Source: Stenotrophomonas maltophilia
GTDB taxonomy: Bacteria > Pseudomonadota > Gammaproteobacteria > Xanthomonadales > Xanthomonadaceae
Assembly (NCBI RefSeq): GCF_004684085.1
Contig: NZ_SRHZ01000076.1
Location: 1 to 43,813, forward strand
Reading direction: 5' to 3'
DNA: 43,813 bases
The first letter of the stretch is position 1; the number at the start of each line of letters is the position of its first letter. The translations under genes were made by a program, and so were the position numbers. The notes beneath the pieces were generated by a model. It did not search any database. It saw nothing but the letters and a program-made list of their open reading frames with translations, and was not told the DNA's origin. Below are positions 42,863 through 43,813 of this stretch, piece by piece.

Positions 42863-43683
42863 CCAGCATGCTGCCCCCGGCCACCGCACTCCTGGCCGAG
42901 ATGGCCAGCCTGGCGGGCTGTGAGCGCGCCGAAGGCTATGCCTGCATCAGCGCACGCCGTGAGCATGGCGCCAGCTCGGTGGAGATTCCGCAACCGCAGT
43001 TCGCGATCCTGCTGGAGGGCCGCAAGCAGGTGCGTACCGCACACCAGTCTCTGGAGTTCGTTCCCGGCGACATCCTGCTGCTGACCCAGCGCTGCCGCAT
43101 CGACGTGGTCAACAGCCCCGACCCACGCAGCGGCCGTTACCTCAGTGCCATCGTGCCGCTGTGTGCCGAAGTGCTGGCAGCCGCACGCACGCTGTGGAGC
43201 GAGGAGCTTCCCGCCCCCGGCCAGGCGATGGCGCGACTGCCATTGATCGACCATGGCGTGGTGCTGCGCCAATGGCGCCAGTCGCTGCAGGACGGCCGTT
43301 ACAGCGAAGCACGATTGGCCTTGGCCTCGCTGGTACTGACCCTGTGCCGGCAGGGCCACGGCAACCTGCTGCTGCCGCAGGCACCGAGCCTGGGCGAACA
43401 GATCCGCGACCGCATCGCCGCCGAACCGGCACGCGATTGGCAGTCGCGCGATGTGGAAGAACAGTTCGCGCTGAGCGGCGCGACCTTGCGTCGTCGACTC
43501 GCCGCCGAGGACACCAGCCTGCGCCAGCTGCTTACCGAGGCACGGCTGGCGCATGGCATGCAGCTGCTCTACACCACGGACCTGCCGTTGAAGACCGTGG
43601 CCGCACGCGCGGGTTACCGGTCTGCGGCGAGTTTCAGCAAACGCTTCGCCGAGCAGTACGGGCTGGCTCCCACAGACATTTGA
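42859..43683 (+). CDS. AraC-family transcriptional regulator
   Basis: A 274-residue regulator. The N-terminal cupin-like domain (about 20-130) has EIPQPQFAILLEGRKQV and LEFVPGDILLL. The C-terminal double HTH includes DVEEQFALSGATLRRRLAAEDTSLRQLLTEARLAHGM (in parts) and LPLKTVAARAGYRSAASFSKRF (in parts), typical of AraC_N/RclR-like regulators. ATG 42859 overlaps the stop of the VIT gene, so translation is coupled. Regulation of the transporter or of an unlinked gene is possible. Confidence 0.9.
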   Translation: MTSMLPPATALLAEMASLAGCERAEGYACISARREHGASSVEIPQPQFAILLEGRKQVRTAHQSLEFVPGDILLLTQRCRIDVVNSPDPRSGRYLSAIVPLCAEVLAAARTLWSEELPAPGQAMARLPLIDHGVVLRQWRQSLQDGRYSEARLALASLVLTLCRQGHGNLLLPQAPSLGEQIRDRIAAEPARDWQSRDVEEQFALSGATLRRRLAAEDTSLRQLLTEARLAHGMQLLYTTDLPLKTVAARAGYRSAASFSKRFAEQYGLAPTDI

Positions 43684-43692
43684 GGGTGTTCG

Positions 43693-43763
43693 GCAGGGCT
43701 GCGCCCTGCACCCGCCGAAGCGAGTGCAAGAGCCGGAGCAACAGCAACAGCAACAGCAACAGC
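43693..43763. repeat. Hairpin plus AGCAAC hexamer tandem repeat
   Basis: GCAGGGC-TGC-GCCCTGC (43693-43709) forms a 7-bp hairpin 10 bases after the AraC stop and may terminate it. At 43737-43763 the hexamer agcaac is repeated 4.5 times. From 43764 to the end I see no gene. Confidence 0.75.
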
Positions 43764-43813
43764 GTGCATTCCGTGGGATGGCGGGGCACTGTGGGTTTGC
43801 GGGGACGCCGTAA

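Overview
The window is GC-rich chromosomal DNA from a gamma-proteobacterium of the Xanthomonadaceae, most likely the Stenotrophomonas maltophilia complex. Support comes from the protein families, very dense coding, and many short GTAG-bounded palindromes that match the SMAG repeat family described from S. maltophilia. I found no rRNA, tRNA, CRISPR array, insertion sequence, integrase or phage gene. This is core or soft-core chromosome, and about 39 genes can be supported. No stretch of more than 300 bases lacks a gene.

Layout. 0.2-2.7 kb (-): a DUF1704/QEGLA putative metallopeptidase and the ribosome-assembly GTPase RsgA. 2.8-5.5 kb (+): an AlaA-type aminotransferase, an SGNH hydrolase and a methyltransferase, tightly packed. 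5.6-8.9 kb: a polysaccharide deacetylase divergent from a three-domain glutaredoxin/A-type-like/rhodanese protein, then a DUF924 protein and AMP nucleosidase. 9.0-12.6 kb (-): a large subtilase autotransporter. 12.9-17.6 kb (+): two overlapping periplasmic amidohydrolase-fold genes, the second without metal ligands, then a DsbA-fold isomerase, a DegV protein and a small unknown. 17.8-22.9 kb (-): a LysR regulator, a DHA2-type MFS pump, a membrane-fusion protein and an outer-membrane factor (tripartite drug efflux). 23.1-25.5 kb: a universal stress protein, an unknown, and a membrane diguanylate cyclase. 25.6-28.4 kb (-): formaldehyde-detoxification operon frmR-frmA-yqcC-fghA with an evident FrmR operator. 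28.6-31.6 kb: a TonB-dependent receptor. 31.7-33.8 kb: a LysR gene divergent from an Old Yellow Enzyme. 33.9-35.6 kb: two tandem paralogous membrane-anchored unknowns and a VOC protein. 35.6-37.0 kb: a DAPG-hydrolase-like gene divergent from a TetR gene with a clear shared operator. 37.1-39.2 kb: a LysR gene divergent from a zinc alcohol dehydrogenase. 39.3-43.7 kb: NnrS, glutamate-cysteine ligase, a VIT-family transporter and an overlapping AraC regulator.

Theme. Much of the window concerns reactive electrophiles and thiol chemistry: glutathione synthesis (gshA), glutathione-dependent formaldehyde removal (frmA/fghA/frmR), a monothiol glutaredoxin fusion, an Old Yellow Enzyme, an NADPH-type aldehyde reductase, and NnrS. 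Four repressor/activator plus enzyme pairs sit in divergent or operonic arrangement. The most unusual signals are: SMAG repeats that supply stop codons or coding sequence to neighbouring genes; the second amidohydrolase with a lost active site; the glutaredoxin fusion with a cysteine-less A-type domain; and the QEGLA protein, which carries the zinc motif of the eukaryotic tubulin carboxypeptidase MATCAP family.
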